From: Iris pallida
Lineage: Eukaryota > Streptophyta > Magnoliopsida > Asparagales > Iridaceae
Assembly (NCBI GenBank): GCA_029216955.1
Contig: JANAVB010004177.1
Location: 1-64,000, forward strand
Direction: 5' to 3'
Length of the DNA stretch: 64,000 nt
In this document: piece by piece, positions 15,592 through 27,480 of the stretch
How positions within the stretch are numbered: position 1 is the stretch's first letter
How the letters are laid out: the number at the start of each line of letters is the position of its first letter
Made by a program: the position numbers and the translations under genes
The notes under the pieces: generated by a model
Told to the model about the DNA's origin: nothing
Database searches by the model: none
The model's input: only the letters and a program-made list of their open reading frames with translations

Positions 15592-17476
15592 AACAGAAAT
15601 ATAAAATTTAACTAACATTTGAAACATTTCATTAAAAATATCCAAATATCACACCATCTTAATTATATTTTAAAATATATCACTCTTTCTCAACTTTTGT
15701 TTCACCAACATATCACCATTACATCTCAAAATATCCAAAATGTATACATCTTTCTCTTTTAGGGCACCAGGCCTCAAAATATTGAAACATTCCTTTTGCA
15801 TTCACCAACACAAAATTGTGACATCCCTTCAAAAGTTAACATTATACCCTTCAAAAATCAACACTGTACCCTACAAATAAAGGTAGAACAAATAAAATTA
15901 TTGATTTTTTAAACAAATAAGAAGACAAACTCATGTAATATTATAAAAACTGACAAACTTCAGAAAACCTCTCTGCAGATACACATTGGCTGAAGTGAAT
16001 CTTATACCTGACAAACTGTACATTGGCTGCAGATACACATTTCCAGTAATCCCACAAAATGAACCCGCTACAGATACACATCAGAAAACCGTTATCGTAT
16101 TAAGATTACTGCCTACAAATGTAAGGCACTTACCTAATCCACCAAAGCACAAGCCAAAAGAAAGAAGACTGATAAGAGGCTCAGATTCAGGAATATGCCT
16201 CGCCATCACAGGAGGTAGAGATTCACTCAAAAATTCCATCAGAATGAATAAAGAGAGATTTCATCAAATAAAAAAGGAATGACTGAATGAATAAAGAGAG
16301 ATTCCATCAGAATAGAAATATTATTTTCAAATCACGTATATCTTACCAAATTGGCTGCAGCTGAGCCACCATGCCATCGGAAGAGAGGAAAAAGAAAGGC
16401 AAACCTTATTCTTAAATAGGAATTAGCAATCTGATAAGGATTATCATCGCCTCTTTTAAAAACAGATAGCGCATATCAGAAAACCGTTATCGTATTAAGA
16501 TACTGCCTACAAATGCAACACATTTCCAGATCGAAAACCGTCTTCTATAAATTATTTAACCCTTGTGACTGATACTAAATCTCATACTTCTTACCTATAC
16601 ACCCTATTTAAATCCTTCCCAATTACATAACTGCTGCACTAGCAGTTTAGATTGCCCGAACATAACCACCAATTCCTAGGAATACCTTGCACTTACTCAA
16701 TACATCAATGCACATAACCTACCAGTACACACAATTGCACTTACCCAATACACCAAAGCACAAGCCAAAAGAAAGAAGACTGATAAGAGGCTCATTTTCA
16801 GTTTTTGATATAGCATGATGATCAACAAATGGCTCCAGGAACATGCCTCGTCATCACAGGATGGTAGAGATTGACTCAATAAGAATTCTCATTATTGTCA
16901 TTATCCTATTTTTATAGATATATTGATAAAAAAGGAATGAATGAATGAACAAAGAGAGATTCCATCAGAATGCGAATATTATTTTCAAATCACGTACATC
17001 TTACCAAACTGGCTACAGCTGAGCCACCACACCATCGGAAGAGAGGAAAAAGAAAGCCAAACCTTATTAAGTCACGAAGGGACAGAAGGAAATCCCCTAG
17101 AAAATCAGCAACCAATAATTTTTTTCTTTCAAAGGGATCATGCCTAAGGAAAAAAAAGATGAATAAGAACATAACACAAAAATCGAGTAAAAGAGTATCA
17201 ATCATGACACTAAAGTGACACCTCGCAATTCCCATATATGTCAGACTAATTTCAGTAATATGAAGTGTACAAATGCAGTATATATATGTGACATGGACAA
17301 GCTTCTAGATGAGGCATTGCATGAAGTCTTGTAGGTGCTATATAATTTCCTCTCTATCCAAAACCAATAACAGAACCTCAACGCCCATTAAAGCCCAGAA
17401 ACATGAAACTAATGACTAAATTAGCAGTCTCTTTAAAGAAAGGGTATCCATTTACAAGTAATAAGTACCTCAACTC
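15592..17476. other. Unassigned flank of element O with duplicated segments
   Basis: No gene is supported. Several segments occur twice or more: around 16080-16180 and 16733-16800 (AAGCACAAGCCAAAAG), 16080-16110 and 16478-16510 (AAAACCGTTATCGTATTAAG), and 16340-16410 and 16998-17068 (GCATCGGAAG-type block). The region is probably part of the subterminal sequence of outer CACTA element O, downstream of its Ulp1-containing gene. No CACTA terminus was found here. Confidence 0.45.
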
Positions 17477-20309
17477 TCATGTATTCATATGAGGGGCAAT
17501 GAATTCGATGAGTTCGCACCGGACTTCATCTATTTCCTCTTTTGTGTATGTTGATTTTTTAGCCAACTTTTTTAACTGGACGGTTAGGAAAAATGGTTAC
17601 ATTTATATAGTTTTAGAAAAGTAATTAAGGATTAAATTCATGAACAATTTACCTTTGTCTCGATCGGCACAGAACAGTCCTTCATAAGTTCTCTGATAAA
17701 CTTGATAACAAAATACCCACATTCAACACCTCTTGCTTGCTTTGGGCACTGCATAAATATATTATTTAGTAGCAAGAAAATATCACATTGATGATTATAT
17801 AGCTAATAAGTCATTATCATTTTGATTACCTTGGAAATTTTCTATGTTGGCTTCTGTATTGATCTTTTTCCACCAATATAAGCTGTGTTAAGCCCACTAG
17901 TAGAAAATAATTTTATATGAATATCAGAATACACAGATAATAATAAATGAATTGAGAATAAAGATGTCACTCACATAAATAAGTGCAACTTAATGTTTCT
18001 TCTAGGCTTGTACATCATCGAGTCCAACCAATAAACAACAAAGGTAGAAAAGTCGATCACAATCAAAACCCAGTGCATCCTGTAATTGAATGGAATCAAG
18101 CATAGTTGAATAAGAAAGTAAAATGTGGCAAGTGACTAAGTCTTCTTACTTCTTGTAATTTAATGAAATCAAACATAGTTAGTTCCGCTTTGTAGTTCGG
18201 AGTATCTCTCTAACCAAATTAAATATTGCAATCCCCGATGCATTACTAATGGCAAAAGGAGTGAATAATGTCACAACTTCCCGAGAGCTTATAAACTTGT
18301 CATATAAAAACCTATAGCAAAACAAAGAAAATAGTACATAAATATGGTGTCAACCTTTATTAACTAATACACAAAATATGAAATTTCTCACTATGTATGC
18401 TGTAGTACAGTTGCCATCCAGCCAACCCATCGAACATACTTCCAACAAAGCCTTTTTGGAAAGATAACAAAATATCTCAACTTCGAACATCCCTTTCTCT
18501 AATGGGACATTGATGTTATTGATGTCATCCATTGTTTCTACCACCATTTCTTTGAACTTATCAATTATACAAAAATTATCGTCAGCATTACTTGTAACAT
18601 CTTCAACTTGCATTATGTTCTTTTCATGTTTTGCATATTCAAATTGTTAAGACAATTCCATAAAAAGATATTGACACTAGCATATTAAATAATATTACCT
18701 CTATACCACTAATAACAAACTCTTTGGGCATGCTACGAGGGACCCAATTGCATCTTTAACATTTTCCATCTCCCTGTAAACGGGCACGGGAAGGCTTGCA
18801 TTAGGAGAAAGGGCTTTCGTGATTGAAATCCTTACATTATGTTCTCCTAAATGTACATTATGAATTTTCTCACTTGGTCCAACTTTTTCAAAGACCACCC
18901 CCTCGGCAACAATATTATCTTTTGTGCCAAAGGCTAGCTTGCATTCCTTTCCCTAAACAAAATAAACTTGTAGTTATCGTGGATATTAATAAATGTTATA
19001 TAGGCAGTTGAATACAACTAAATTATTTAATATATGCTTACTGTGCCAATGTGCAATGCAGGAAGTGATACAACATGTTGCTTCCTTAACTGACTGCTTT
19101 GTTTCAACTATGTATAGAAGATAGAAGATAAAAAAGCATATTAGAATAAACATATTAGAGAGTCTACAGATGAACAAAAATCTTATCATATATAATAAAT
19201 CTAATTTGTAATAAGCATTACCTTAGAATAAGGTGATAGACTTTTAATTCCATCTGATCCTTGTTCACTCCTCGGAGACTTCATATAATTCCTGTTGGAA
19301 CTTGCTTTGGTATTGGAAGCAACCTTCTCAGATATTTGTGAATCACCTTTGGCTTGAACTTCTTTTAACATTGCCTCCAACTCTTGGTTTCTTTTTCTTT
19401 CCGCTTCCAACTGGGACTTAAGTAATTCATTTTGTCTTTTAATTCCTCGTTTTTGGAACCTTAAAATTTGTCGTCAGGGTCGGTCCTAACCCCAAACCCC
19501 GAATACGCCCCGAATGTTCGGGGGGGGGGGGGGGCCCAAAGCCAAGGTCAAAATATCGGACGTTCCTTCAGTTGACAAAGCCCCATATTCCTTCTGTTTG
19601 ATGTATGCCTCCTATAAAATTGACAAGTAACAACAAAATTTTACAAATTACTACCATCAATGTATTTTATAAACAAGATTTTAGTGGACAACATATACGC
19701 ACCACTTTCATAGCCACTTCTTTGGTATCATCATCATTAAATGTACCAGCCTTCTTAACTCGAGCTTGAGTCCACGAGAAACTTCGTTCTTCTATGTATT
19801 TTGCCCCCAATCGTTGTTTCTGCTTTAAAAGATAAAACCATGTTAATATTTGGTAATGCATAAAGCCACATTAACTGAAATATATATTATATATATTTAC
19901 CAGCTCTTCTCTAAGACCAACATATCCTTTCTTGCTTAAACGATGGGGAAACTTGTTCTTCGCTCTCCGTTCACTTTGTACCTTGCTCATTTCATTATGA
20001 TTACATCACATGAAGACAAATATCGGAATAAGGTTCATATAATCGGAACCTACTTATCCTTTTTATGCATAAAAATATATTTTACAAGTTTACCTTAATA
20101 TTTGTAGTGAGTTTACTTTTGACGAATTCCTCCCACACAGATTGGTTTAAGAACCTGTTGTATTTTGGTGGAGGATGCTTGAGAAGCTCAGGGTTCCCCT
20201 CATTCGGATAAATCCAACGTTTGGTGAGTTGTCCTTTGAATGCCCTCCAACTCTGAGCCATGCATGCTAACACAAAAGTTTTACTATTTGGATCTAAGTC
20301 AAATTTAGC
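17477..20309 (-). pseudogene. Ptta/En/Spm transposase - DUF8039 - Ulp1 protease gene of element O, main part
   Basis: Multi-exon minus-strand gene. Exons I can place with GT-AG ends and phase 0 are 20309-20094 (72 codons), 19981-19901 (27), 19819-19703 (39) and one starting at 19611. These encode the Ptta-type transposase core (WRAFKGQLTK...WEEFV, then RKGYVGLREEL). Then follow a coiled-coil stretch (ELLKSQLEAERKRNQELEAM, about 19430-19340), a DUF8039-like region (about 18954-18712) and a C48/Ulp1-like region (about 18610-17477). The last contains GWLDG, MHWVLIVIDF (His and downstream Asp) and QARGVECGYFV (Cys), and ends in TGA at 17477-17479. A 15-C run (19534-19520) breaks the frame, with a second shift just after. 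Ulp1-like domains cleave SUMO-type isopeptides; in CACTA elements their role is not established. Confidence 0.75.
19520..19534. repeat. 15-base homopolymer (G on plus strand) inside the Ptta-type exon
   Basis: On the coding (minus) strand this is a run of C ending just before the ...EHSGRIRG region. Its present length puts the two sides in different frames. Confidence 0.9.
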
Positions 20310-21124
20310 CTACAACAAAATCAGAAGCATTAATTTGACTGAAGTAATATGAAGGTTAATGCCTACAAATATGTAAAGTAAATAGTGAGAATATGAAAAA
20401 AATAAACAATGCTGCTATATTGTAAGTATTTAGCACTACAGTTAAGATACTTCATTTACTTTAGCAAAGTTAGGCTAGATTATACTTACTAAAGGAATAA
20501 ATGATTAAATTACACCTGTGAAGGTTCAGACTTTAACCTACGAATGATTGAGACGCATCAAAGTCGTAACTAATATGGAGAAGAAATAAGGAGTCAAAAG
20601 ATGTATGTATATAGACTTGCATAAATATGGGTATACTGTTACAATAAAAAGGGGAAAAAGCTAATCAAATATCTTGCTTTCCCGATAATTTATATTGCAC
20701 TTGCATAGACACCGATTCGGCACCTATTTTGATGTGTCCTAGTATATCGATACATGTGTATGACATGACACAAACATAACATGGAGTTTGGAGTGCATGT
20801 GCTTCATTGCCGCCAATTCTTGCTGTGAACTAGAGAAAAATGTGTCCAATTCCTTGATGCCTTAGACTCAGTCACTCATGTCAGGTACTCAAAATTCATA
20901 TTCAAGCATTGCACAGATCTTGAATATCTGGTACATGTTGATGTTCTAGACGTCCTGGTGTATGATCCTTGTCAAACACAAATATGGTGCATACTTACTA
21001 CTGTCCATGCATTACAGAGTCACTGACTAAGAGGCTATAGAACCAGATTGAGCAAGAGAAGCAAAAATGGTCATAGAAAGGCAAAAAGTAGAAGAACAAT
21101 TATCTCGCAGGAGAAATAGAATAT
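20310..21124 (-). other. Intron sequence of the element O gene, 3' part
   Basis: Runs from the insertion point of element I to the acceptor (TTGTAG) at 20311-20310. I see no conserved coding segment in it. Confidence 0.6.
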
Positions 21125-21127
21125 ACA
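21125..21127. other. Left target-site duplication of element I (ACA)
   Basis: ACA directly precedes CACTACAAG and recurs at 39025-39027 after the other terminus. CACTA elements make 3-bp duplications. Confidence 0.8.
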
Positions 21128-21550
21128 CACTACAAGATTAAGGGCTTTTTTTGACGGTGAATCCCCGTCAAGAAATCGTTATCTTGACGGTTACAGATCC
21201 GTCAACTAGGCCGGAGTCAAGAAAAGTTCTTCCCTTTTCTTGACGGTCCCTGACATAGCTTTTTTTTGATAGTTTTTTGCCGTCATTTTATGTAGTTTTC
21301 TTGACTGTTTTTAGTCGTCAAGATAGCTCTTTTTAGGAACCGTCAACATAGGCAAAAACTTTTCTTGACTCCGGCCTAGTTGACGGTCTTTAGCCGTCAA
21401 TAAAAGTATTTATTTTGACGGACAAAATCCGTCATAAAAATTAATAATTCACGGCTATATTGTGCAGCATGATATGAATTAAAGTTGACGTATGACAACC
21501 ATCAAGAGAAGCTATCCAGAGTACCATCAAGATAAGCATGCAAAAATTCT
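21128..21550. repeat. Left terminal and subterminal repeats of element I
   Basis: Terminal CACTACAAG followed by repeated GTCAAGA/TTGACGG units in both orientations. Arms 21199-21228 and 21357-21386 are a perfect 30-bp inverted repeat within a longer imperfect fold. Such subterminal motifs are the binding sites for the TNPA-type protein in En/Spm. Confidence 0.85.
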
Positions 21551-23381
21551 GTCAAGAATTATATAATATTAATTAACCACACATTATATCAATCCAGAAG
21601 CTGCACACATCAAATTACTATAAAACCCAAATTTCATATTAACAAACTGTATTGTTCATAAAAGAAAACCTGAAATAGTTGTCCCACCACATGTATTCTT
21701 CACTTGTCCAACCACGACATAATCCAACCACAAAGTACACATCCCACATCTGTTGTTTCCATACAACTTAATTACATCCAAACCACAAACAACCATCACT
21801 TGTCACAGCCACGAAACATAATCCACCAAAACTACAAAATGAAACCAAGAAAGTAGCAAACCATATCGGAGCACATCCCTCCATTTCCACAGCTCCTATT
21901 CACAGCATGCATATCCACCCTTCATTTTTCAGCAAGTTCCTGAGAGAACAAGAACACAAAGTATCAACTTACTATTACAGGATTATCAATACAACTCGAG
22001 TCAATTTGAATCACTTGAGAAGAACTGTAAGGCTAGCCATATTGAAACTATAATTCACAAACATGTATAAATCATGTAAAGAATCTGAAGGCTAGCTAAA
22101 TTGTCAATCATGTAAAGTTTCTCACTATAATTGAAACTATATATAATTCGAAACTGCAACAGAAAGATGAGATACTGAAATAACCAAGTATTGGTTCTCC
22201 TTTGACCAAACATCACAGAAACATCTGATCAATGTCACCCATGTTACACAGGAAACTGGTATCCCTATCGTGTCCGTACCCGTATCCGTACCCGTATTCG
22301 TGCAACATGTGCGACTACATTGTACCTATTTGAGAATCTACATATATTATATACTAATATTACAACTTGTGAATACTTAAGCAAGAAAATTTGTCAGGTT
22401 TCTTTATCATGTCAATCTGAGATGAACCACCCTTAAATTATTATTCACAAATTTCACACAATATCTCAATTCCACAAAACCATTGAGAGTCAAGAGGGAG
22501 AAGTTTGCCTTTATAACAATCACTCGAAAAGTTTCAGACTCAAGATTCCACATTTTTGTTGGACACCTCATAACTCTCCAGAAACTTGCCAACATCCAGA
22601 GAAGCATATAAGCTTGTTTACAAAATAGATCATTTGACATCAATACTAGTTAATTGTGTATCAGATGACAGAAAAAAAAACATCAAAATTGTATAGCAAA
22701 AAAATTTACCCATAAAATTCTAAAATAAAAACTAAGGAGGTTATAATATTAGTATAACAAGAATTGACGATTAGAGAAACAATTAGCCAAACATGATATG
22801 ATGTCTGTGTTGACAAAAAGCTAACTTGATTAGGAGGATAATGCCTAAGTGGCTCTCTTATTGGCGTCGCCACTGGATCATACAAAAACAAAAACATAAT
22901 ATGATGTCTGTGTTTGTGTGTCTCCCTCCAAAGATTTCAATTCACAACTGAACCTGTTTCAAACCTAGTTAAAAACCAAATATCCATTTCCCATATATTG
23001 TGTCAGAATCCCATATATATGTCTCAAAAACAACACTTACCAGAAAAAAATGATGTATACCTCTTTTGATAGACAACACTTACCAAATAATATATTACAT
23101 AATATGATGCATACCTCTTTTGATGACCTCTTTTTTATTTTTGGAAGGTGTCATATTAGACATGCTTGATGTCTGCAAGGTGGCCGAAAAAGGCTATGAA
23201 ATAATATACAAACATGTTGGATTAAACTATATATGTCAAAGAAATAAGTAGAGGAGATTTTACAATATTTGTCTAACAAAGTAAGCGGATAGTATCAGTA
23301 AAAATAGGCTGAAGTAATCGTATGAGTTCAAAAAACAAAATTCATTAATGTCACATATGATAAGAAACTTGTGTCCAATAT
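21551..23381 (-). other. Non-coding stretch of element I downstream of its transposase genes
   Basis: AT-rich sequence between the left subterminal repeats and the DUF4216 segment. I see no conserved protein segment; the short open frames (for example 22407-22897) resemble nothing known to me. Confidence 0.5.
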
Positions 23382-24010
23382 TTACTTATCAACCCAATCT
23401 CCTTCACAACCTACTCTTTTATAACACATATTATCATCATCCCCAGCATCAAATAATATATCAGTATTCATCGATGCATTATCAAAGGGATGATGTTCCA
23501 TTGTATTGTCCAGGTCTTCATCATCTTCTTTGTGCATATAGTCTTTTTGACCCATGGACAAAACAACAGACCACTGAGGATCAAGTTGGTCTTTTACATA
23601 AAATACTTGCTTGGCCTGTGAAGCTAAAACAAAAGAATATGATTTGTACCCAACTCGATTAAGTTCCACCAATGTGAAACCAAGTTCATCAACCTTAACA
23701 CCCTTACTATCGACCCAGTCGCACTTAAATACTGAAATTTTGAAAGTGTGATAAGCAAGCTCCATACTGGAATTTTGAAAGTATGATAATCAAGCTCCCA
23801 TATTTCTGTGATAACCACGTAGAAACACATGTCCCCTATTATAGGATTCTTATCTTTCGAACTTGCAATCTGCATTGTTGTAGCTACAAGACTAGCACCA
23901 CTATTTTGGGTAACTCGAGCGTTGTCACGACCCTTCGTGTGATAGCGACAACCATTAATAACGTAGCAAGAACACTTAAGCACATGGTGGCTAGGCCCTT
24001 GTGCTATCCA
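23382..24010 (-). pseudogene. DUF4216 region of the element I transposase
   Basis: Encodes SSKDKNPIIGDMCFYVV...IWELDYHTFKIPV, then VFKCDWVDS...VDELGFTLVELN...FVLASQAKQVFYV, then an acidic tail: the DUF4216 pattern found at the C-terminus of CACTA TNP2-type proteins. A 35-bp tandem duplication (23731-23765 and 23766-23801) repeats the YHTFKI-coding segment and shifts the frame between the halves. The very similar segment of element O (40232-40702) is uninterrupted there. Confidence 0.85.
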
Positions 24011-24252
24011 CTTTACAGTTTGTGAAATGTCTTCCCTTTCATTAAATTGACCGCCAACCTGTAAAGTTTCATATTTATTAAAAGCAAACTTAACATCTAA
24101 ATAAGTTAGAATATAACTACAATAATATTGCTACAACTTCTACCTTCTCCTGTAACCATTGGAGAAATGTTTGATTGTGTTTGTCCTGCAACCACTTTTT
24201 ATTTTTAGATTTAAGGGGATGTTGTGATTGTAACCACTCCATATGCACACTG

Positions 24253-25716
24253 TCAAGACATCATAACAAACTTAATCATACAATTTTCATACAATGAATA
24301 AATAGAAAATTTATGATAAAGATGCTTACTCAATATAAGGTTGAATTTCATCTGTATTCTCCAAAACAAATAAATGGGCTTGTTGCCATTTTTCACGATC
24401 AACTGCAACAATGCGACATCCAGGCAAATGTTGGCCATCTTTAAGTTGCCCTTCCTTGTAAGTGGATTTTCTACTGCTTTAACATATGATAGATACTCGC
24501 GACAAAATTCTATTGTTTCTTCTGTAATATAATATTCTGCAATGCATCCTTCGGGACGGTTATGATTGCGCACATAACCCTTCAAGGGTTTCATGCACCT
24601 TTCAAATGGATACATCCATGTCAGAAAAACAGGTCCACATATCCAGACTTGGGCAACAAGATGAAGAGTTAAATGGACTATAATGTCAAAGAAAGACGGT
24701 AGAAAATACTTTTCCAACATGCATAATGTGACCACAAGATCATTTTGAATATCGTTTAGCTTATTCACATCCACCACTTTCTTGCAAATTGCATTGAAGA
24801 AGAAGCAAAATTGAGTAATAGCAACTCTAACCGGCTTAGGCAAAATTGAACGAATTGCCACGGGTAGTAGTTGTTGCATTAGTGCATGACAATCATGGAA
24901 TTTCAGACCATAAAGTTTCAAATCTTGCATTGAGACAAGATTTCTGATATTAGAAGAGTAACCTTCAGGAACCTTTACGTCTACCAATGTTTGATAAAAT
25001 ATCTTCTTCTCATCCTTCGTCAATGTATAACAAGCACGCGACAAATATGCTCGTTTCTTTTCAAAATCAGGTTTTAATTCAGTCCTTAGACCCTCGTCCA
25101 CAAGATCAAGATGAGCATTGACTCCATCCTTTGTCTTTCCAGCTGGAATGTTAAGAAATGTACCATATATGCTCTCACAAACATTTTTTTCGATGTGCAT
25201 AACATCGAGTGTGTGGCGGATATACAAGTGTTCCCAATAGTCAAGTGTAAAGAAGATTGACTTCTTCTTCATCCATCTTCTTTTACCTAACTGTAATGCT
25301 TTGCACTTTGCATATTTCTTTCCCCATGAGTTCGAAATTTCACCAACTTTGTCCAATATATCCTTTCCGCTCAATGGTGTTGGAGGATCGCCAAATTCCT
25401 GCTTACCATTGAAAACTTTCTTTTGAGTACGATACGGATGATGTCGTGGGAGAAACCTCCTTGTACCAGTATACATATTTTTACCACTATGTTTCAGCCT
25501 AGGCACATAAGTATCTTCCCCGCATATAGGGCAAGCATAATACCCCTTAGTAGTGCAACCAGACAGATTTCCATATGCAGGAAAATTGTTGATAGTCCAC
25601 AAACAGTGAACATCCTTACACAAATAGTGAACATCCATAAAACTATTAGGATTGTCAAGTGTGAAATCAGTGTATACTGATACACCTACTAATACGTACC
25701 CAAAACCCTTACACAT
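24253..25716 (-). pseudogene. tnp2: TNP2-type transposase (Transposase_21 + DUF4218) of element I, N-terminally truncated
   Basis: 487-residue open frame. Residues 40-60 (WTINNFPAYG...), about 170-180 (LDVMHIEKNVC) and about 275-290 (KFHDCHALMQQLLP) are hallmarks of CACTA TNP2; the later part (HLTLHLVAQV...WMYPFER...GCIAEYY) is DUF4218. TNP2 binds and cleaves the element ends. Compared with CACTA-2 and CACTA-3, roughly the first 300 residues (the CxxC-containing N-terminus and the GLSGSQYSCWP block) are absent. Residues 1-38 are instead encoded by the tandem-repeat sequence that begins here, so this start is not the ancestral one. Probably non-functional unless it is a downstream exon of a rearranged gene. 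Confidence 0.85.
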
Positions 25717-26521
25717 TCATAAAATCAATACCAACTATTAGGAAGATGGCAATTTCACAAAATTCTTACACAAACAGTGAACATCCATAAAACCAACACC
25801 AACTATTAAATCCTTACACAAAATCAATTCATGACGTTTTGAAATTAAAAATCAATCCATAAAACCAACACCAACTATTAAATCCTTACACAAAATCAAT
25901 CACAAAATCAATCCTTACACAAAATTAATCCATAAAACCAATCCTTACACAAAATCAATCCATAAAACCAACATCAATCCTTACACAAAATCAATCCATA
26001 AAACCAACACCAACTAATAAATCCTTACACAAAATCAATCATAAAATCATTATTCAAAATTTTTACACAAACAGTGAACATCCTTACACAAACAGTGAAC
26101 ATCCTTACACAAACAGTGAACATCCATAAAACCAACACCAACTATTAGGATTGTCAAGTGTGAAATCAGTGTATACTGATACACCTACTGATACGTATCC
26201 AAAACCCTTACACATTCATAAAACCAACACCAACTATTAGAAAGATGGCAATTTCACAAAATGCTTACACAAACAGTGAACATCCATAAAACCAACACCA
26301 ACTATTAAATCCTTACACAAAATCAATTCATGATATTTTAAAATTAAAAATTAATCCATAAAACCAACACCAACTATTAAATCCTTACACAAAATCAATC
26401 ACAAAATTAATCCTTACACAAACTCAATCCATAAAACCAATCCATATACAATATCAATCCATAAAACTAACAACAATTCTTACACAAAATCAATCCATAA
26501 AACCAACACCAACTATTATAT
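25590..26521. repeat. Tandem repeat array derived from the transposase exon, left part
   Basis: Variable units of about 40-45 bp built on CCTTACACAAAATCAATCC and ATAAAACCAACACCAACTAT, with some longer units (GTGTATACTGATACACCTAC at about 25670 and 26170). The array begins inside the transposase frame, where two copies of a DVHxLC-coding segment already lie in tandem. Retrotransposon F splits it, and it resumes at 37718. Confidence 0.9.
26517..26521. other. Left target-site duplication of element F (TATAT)
   Basis: TATAT precedes the LTR start TGTCACTG and is repeated at 37718-37722 directly after the 3' LTR. Confidence 0.9.
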
Positions 26522-26787
26522 TGTCACTGTCCGTTCCAAGAATGCGTATTTTTATACATGTACAACTCATATATATTTATCTAGTATTTATCATGTATTA
26601 TCCTGTATTTAAATTCCATTAATTTTATGTTAATTAATTACCTGCATTTTATTTCCTGCAATTTTATTCCTGCAATTTATTTCTGCATTTTTATTTCCTA
26701 CTTTTAACCTCTCTGCTTGCTTTCGGGTTGGCCTTGGTTGGATCCGTATGAACCCGACCCGATAACCCCACCTACCACCACCCTTCC

Positions 26788-26795
26788 TATTTAAA
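26788..26795 (+). promoter_or_regulatory. Probable TATA box of the element F 5' LTR
   Basis: TATTTAAA 266 bp into the LTR, followed by a C/T-rich stretch that would suit a plant transcription start. The same site is at 34988-34995 in the 3' LTR. Confidence 0.55.
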
Positions 26796-27134
26796 GCCCC
26801 CATCTCCTTCTCTCTCCTCATAACTCTCATTCTTCACCATTACTTCTTCTTCTTCCTCTCATCACTTCTCCACCTACCAGCAGCAGCAGCAGGCAAGTGC
26901 AATCTTGCTTCTTGCTTGGAGAACCATTTTTATGGTTCATTTTTCTTCCTCTCACGATCCTGAGAGAGTTTAGTACTTAGTATTTTTGATTTCGTTGGCT
27001 TGTTTCTCTCAGATCTAAGTGTTTTTGTTCTCGGTTGTTCATGGGTTTGATCTCCCAACTTGGCATGTATTCTCGGCTGTCCATGGGTTCTGAACCATGG
27101 GAACTTCATTTCTGGCTTGGGACGAAGGTTCCTG

Positions 27135-27480
27135 AGTCACGCTCATGTTCTTACGTGTCTGCGTGTATTTTTAGTCACGCTCACGTTCTTACGTGTCTGC
27201 GTGTATTTTTAGTCACGCTCACGTTCTTACGTGCGTGCGTGTATTTTCAGTCACGCTCATGTTCTAACGTGCGTGCGTGTATTTTCAGTCACGCTCACGT
27301 TCTTACGTGTTAGCGTGAATTTTTAGTCACGCTCACGTCTGGACGAGCGGGCGTGAATTTTCAGTCACGCACACATCTTTGCATGAGTGCGTGAATTTTC
27401 AGTCACGCACACGTCTTTACGTGTTTGCGTGAATTTTTAGTCACGCACACGTCCTTACATGTCAGCATGAATTTTGAGTT
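27135..27480 (+). repeat. 38-bp tandem repeats in the 5' LTR of F
   Basis: About nine units starting AGTCACGCTCACGTTCTTAC, with spacing of exactly 38 bp over the first units. Each unit contains CACG-type and CGTG-type blocks that can pair. Degenerate CACGCTCA motifs continue to about 27660. Confidence 0.92.

Noticed and set aside
17477..20309. Host SUMO protease gene
   Set aside because: The Ulp1-like part is preceded in the same strand and phase by Ptta-type transposase exons and lies next to CACTA DUF4216 sequence, so it belongs to a transposon.
25740..26520. CRISPR-like array
   Set aside because: Repeats are contiguous and variable without unique spacers of constant length, and the context is a eukaryotic transposon.
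27035..27313. 92-codon open frame with repeated VFSHAHVLTC-type units
   Set aside because: It is the translation of the 38-bp LTR repeat and recurs in the 3' LTR. There is no sign of protein conservation beyond the DNA repeat.
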